Shown here piece after piece: positions 63,411 through 64,000 of a stretch of DNA of 64,000 nucleotides. The DNA comes from Burkholderiales bacterium (GTDB taxonomy: Bacteria; Pseudomonadota; Gammaproteobacteria; Burkholderiales; Burkholderiaceae_C). Each line of letters starts with the position of its first letter. Positions within the stretch are counted from its first letter, which is position 1. The notes under the pieces are model-generated. The model ran no database searches and was not told the DNA's origin. It saw only the letters and a list, made by a program, of their open reading frames with translations. Made by a program: the position numbers and the translations under genes. The DNA is taken from positions 62,001-126,000 of the forward strand of contig JACRPO010000003.1 of NCBI GenBank assembly GCA_016223165.1. Reading direction: 5' to 3'.

Positions 63411-64000
63411 TCACACCGCGGCGGCCTGCTGGCGCACGTGCTCGAGCAGCCGCTGCACCTCGTCGCCGTTGACGCGCGCGATGTCGTCCTGGTACTTCAG
63501 CAGCAGGCCGAGCGTGCTCTGCACGATCTCGGGGTCGAGCTGGATGGCGTCGAGCTCGCGCAGCGCGCGCGCCCACTCGATCGTCTCGGCCACGCCGGGC
63601 AGCTTGTAGAGGTCGAGCGTGCGCAGCCGCTGCACGAAGGCGACGACCTCGCCGGCCAGGCGCTCGCCGGCGCCGGGCACGCGCCGGCGCAGGATCTCGG
63701 CCTCGCGCGCCGCATCCGGAAAGCCCACCCAGTGATAGAGGCAGCGGCGCTTGACCGCGTCGTGGATCTCGCGCGTGCGGTTGCTCGTCAGCACGACGAT
63801 CGGCGGGCGCACGGCACGCACCGGGCCGAGCTCGGGAATGGTGATCTGCCACTCCGAGAGCACCTCGAGCAGGAAGGCCTCGAAAGGCTCGTCGGCACGG
63901 TCGAGTTCGTCGATGAGCAGCACCGGCGGCACCTCGCGCGCCGGGTCGATGGCCTCGAGCAGCGCGCGCTTGATGAGGAAGCGCTCGTCGAACAGGCGCG
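63411..64000 (-). CDS. coxD: CoxD/MoxR-type AAA+ ATPase, partial at window end
   Basis: The last about 196 residues of an AAA+ protein; the 5' end lies beyond the window. Walker B VLLIDELDRADEPFEAFLLE, sensor 1 VVLTSNRTREIHDAVKRRC, and the sensor 2 lid region with DAAREAEIL are visible. MoxR-type chaperone partner of CoxE. The walker A would lie outside the window. Confidence 0.93.
   Translation of the reverse strand, partial: RLFDERFLIKRALLEAIDPAREVPPVLLIDELDRADEPFEAFLLEVLSEWQITIPELGPVRAVRPPIVVLTSNRTREIHDAVKRRCLYHWVGFPDAAREAEILRRRVPGAGERLAGEVVAFVQRLRTLDLYKLPGVAETIEWARALRELDAIQLDPEIVQSTLGLLLKYQDDIARVNGDEVQRLLEHVRQQAAAV

Overview
The window is high-GC DNA from a betaproteobacterium, most likely order Burkholderiales, in the Rubrivivax/Leptothrix/Ideonella range. 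The evidence is a TIGR04438-type small Trp-rich protein, Bug-type TctC binding proteins, a dnaQ/tRNA-Val pair, and a complete malonate decarboxylase operon. The genus is inferred from gene content only.

The window has two halves. Bases 1 to about 28.2 kb are accessory DNA. First comes a minus-strand, translationally coupled type I restriction-modification operon (hsdM-hsdS-DUF262/HNH-hsdR-YgjP-like metalloprotease). Divergent from it is a two-gene cassette: a small protein beginning Met-Gly and a 650-residue QueC-like PP-loop enzyme. These resemble QatB and QatC of the Qat anti-phage system, but QatA and QatD are absent. Convergent with the cassette is a Shedu (DUF4263) nuclease gene. A mobile-element module follows: an AlpA-like regulator, a RepB-type primase/helicase, an HTH/zinc-ribbon protein and a tyrosine integrase. 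Then come a coupled pair of unknown genes, a divergent SRAP (HMCES/YedK-like) protein, and three lipoprotein genes. Two of the lipoproteins are large lipase-like proteins, one fused to RCC1-like repeats and one carrying duplicated TIG-like repeats. A tRNA-Val with its terminator marks the border to core DNA.

From 28.9 kb on the content is core and catabolic. It begins with dnaQ, lgt, ilvD, the Trp-rich protein and a frameshifted class I cytochrome c. An AraC/TctC/esterase cluster follows. Next is a pyrimidine-degradation operon (preT-preA-dihydropyrimidinase-ureidopropionase plus a four-gene ABC uptake system) with a divergent TetR regulator and a clear palindrome between them. After that lie acs, a YqhA-family membrane protein, class I fumarase and a small cupin. 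The malonate decarboxylase locus (LysR, TctC, mdcACDEGBH) comes next. The window ends with a GNAT-like gene and coxG-coxE-coxD accessory genes, the last running off the right edge.

The most interesting signal is the QueC-like cassette at 9.8 to 12.5 kb. It looks like a reduced Qat-type protein-modification defence system between a type I RM operon and Shedu.
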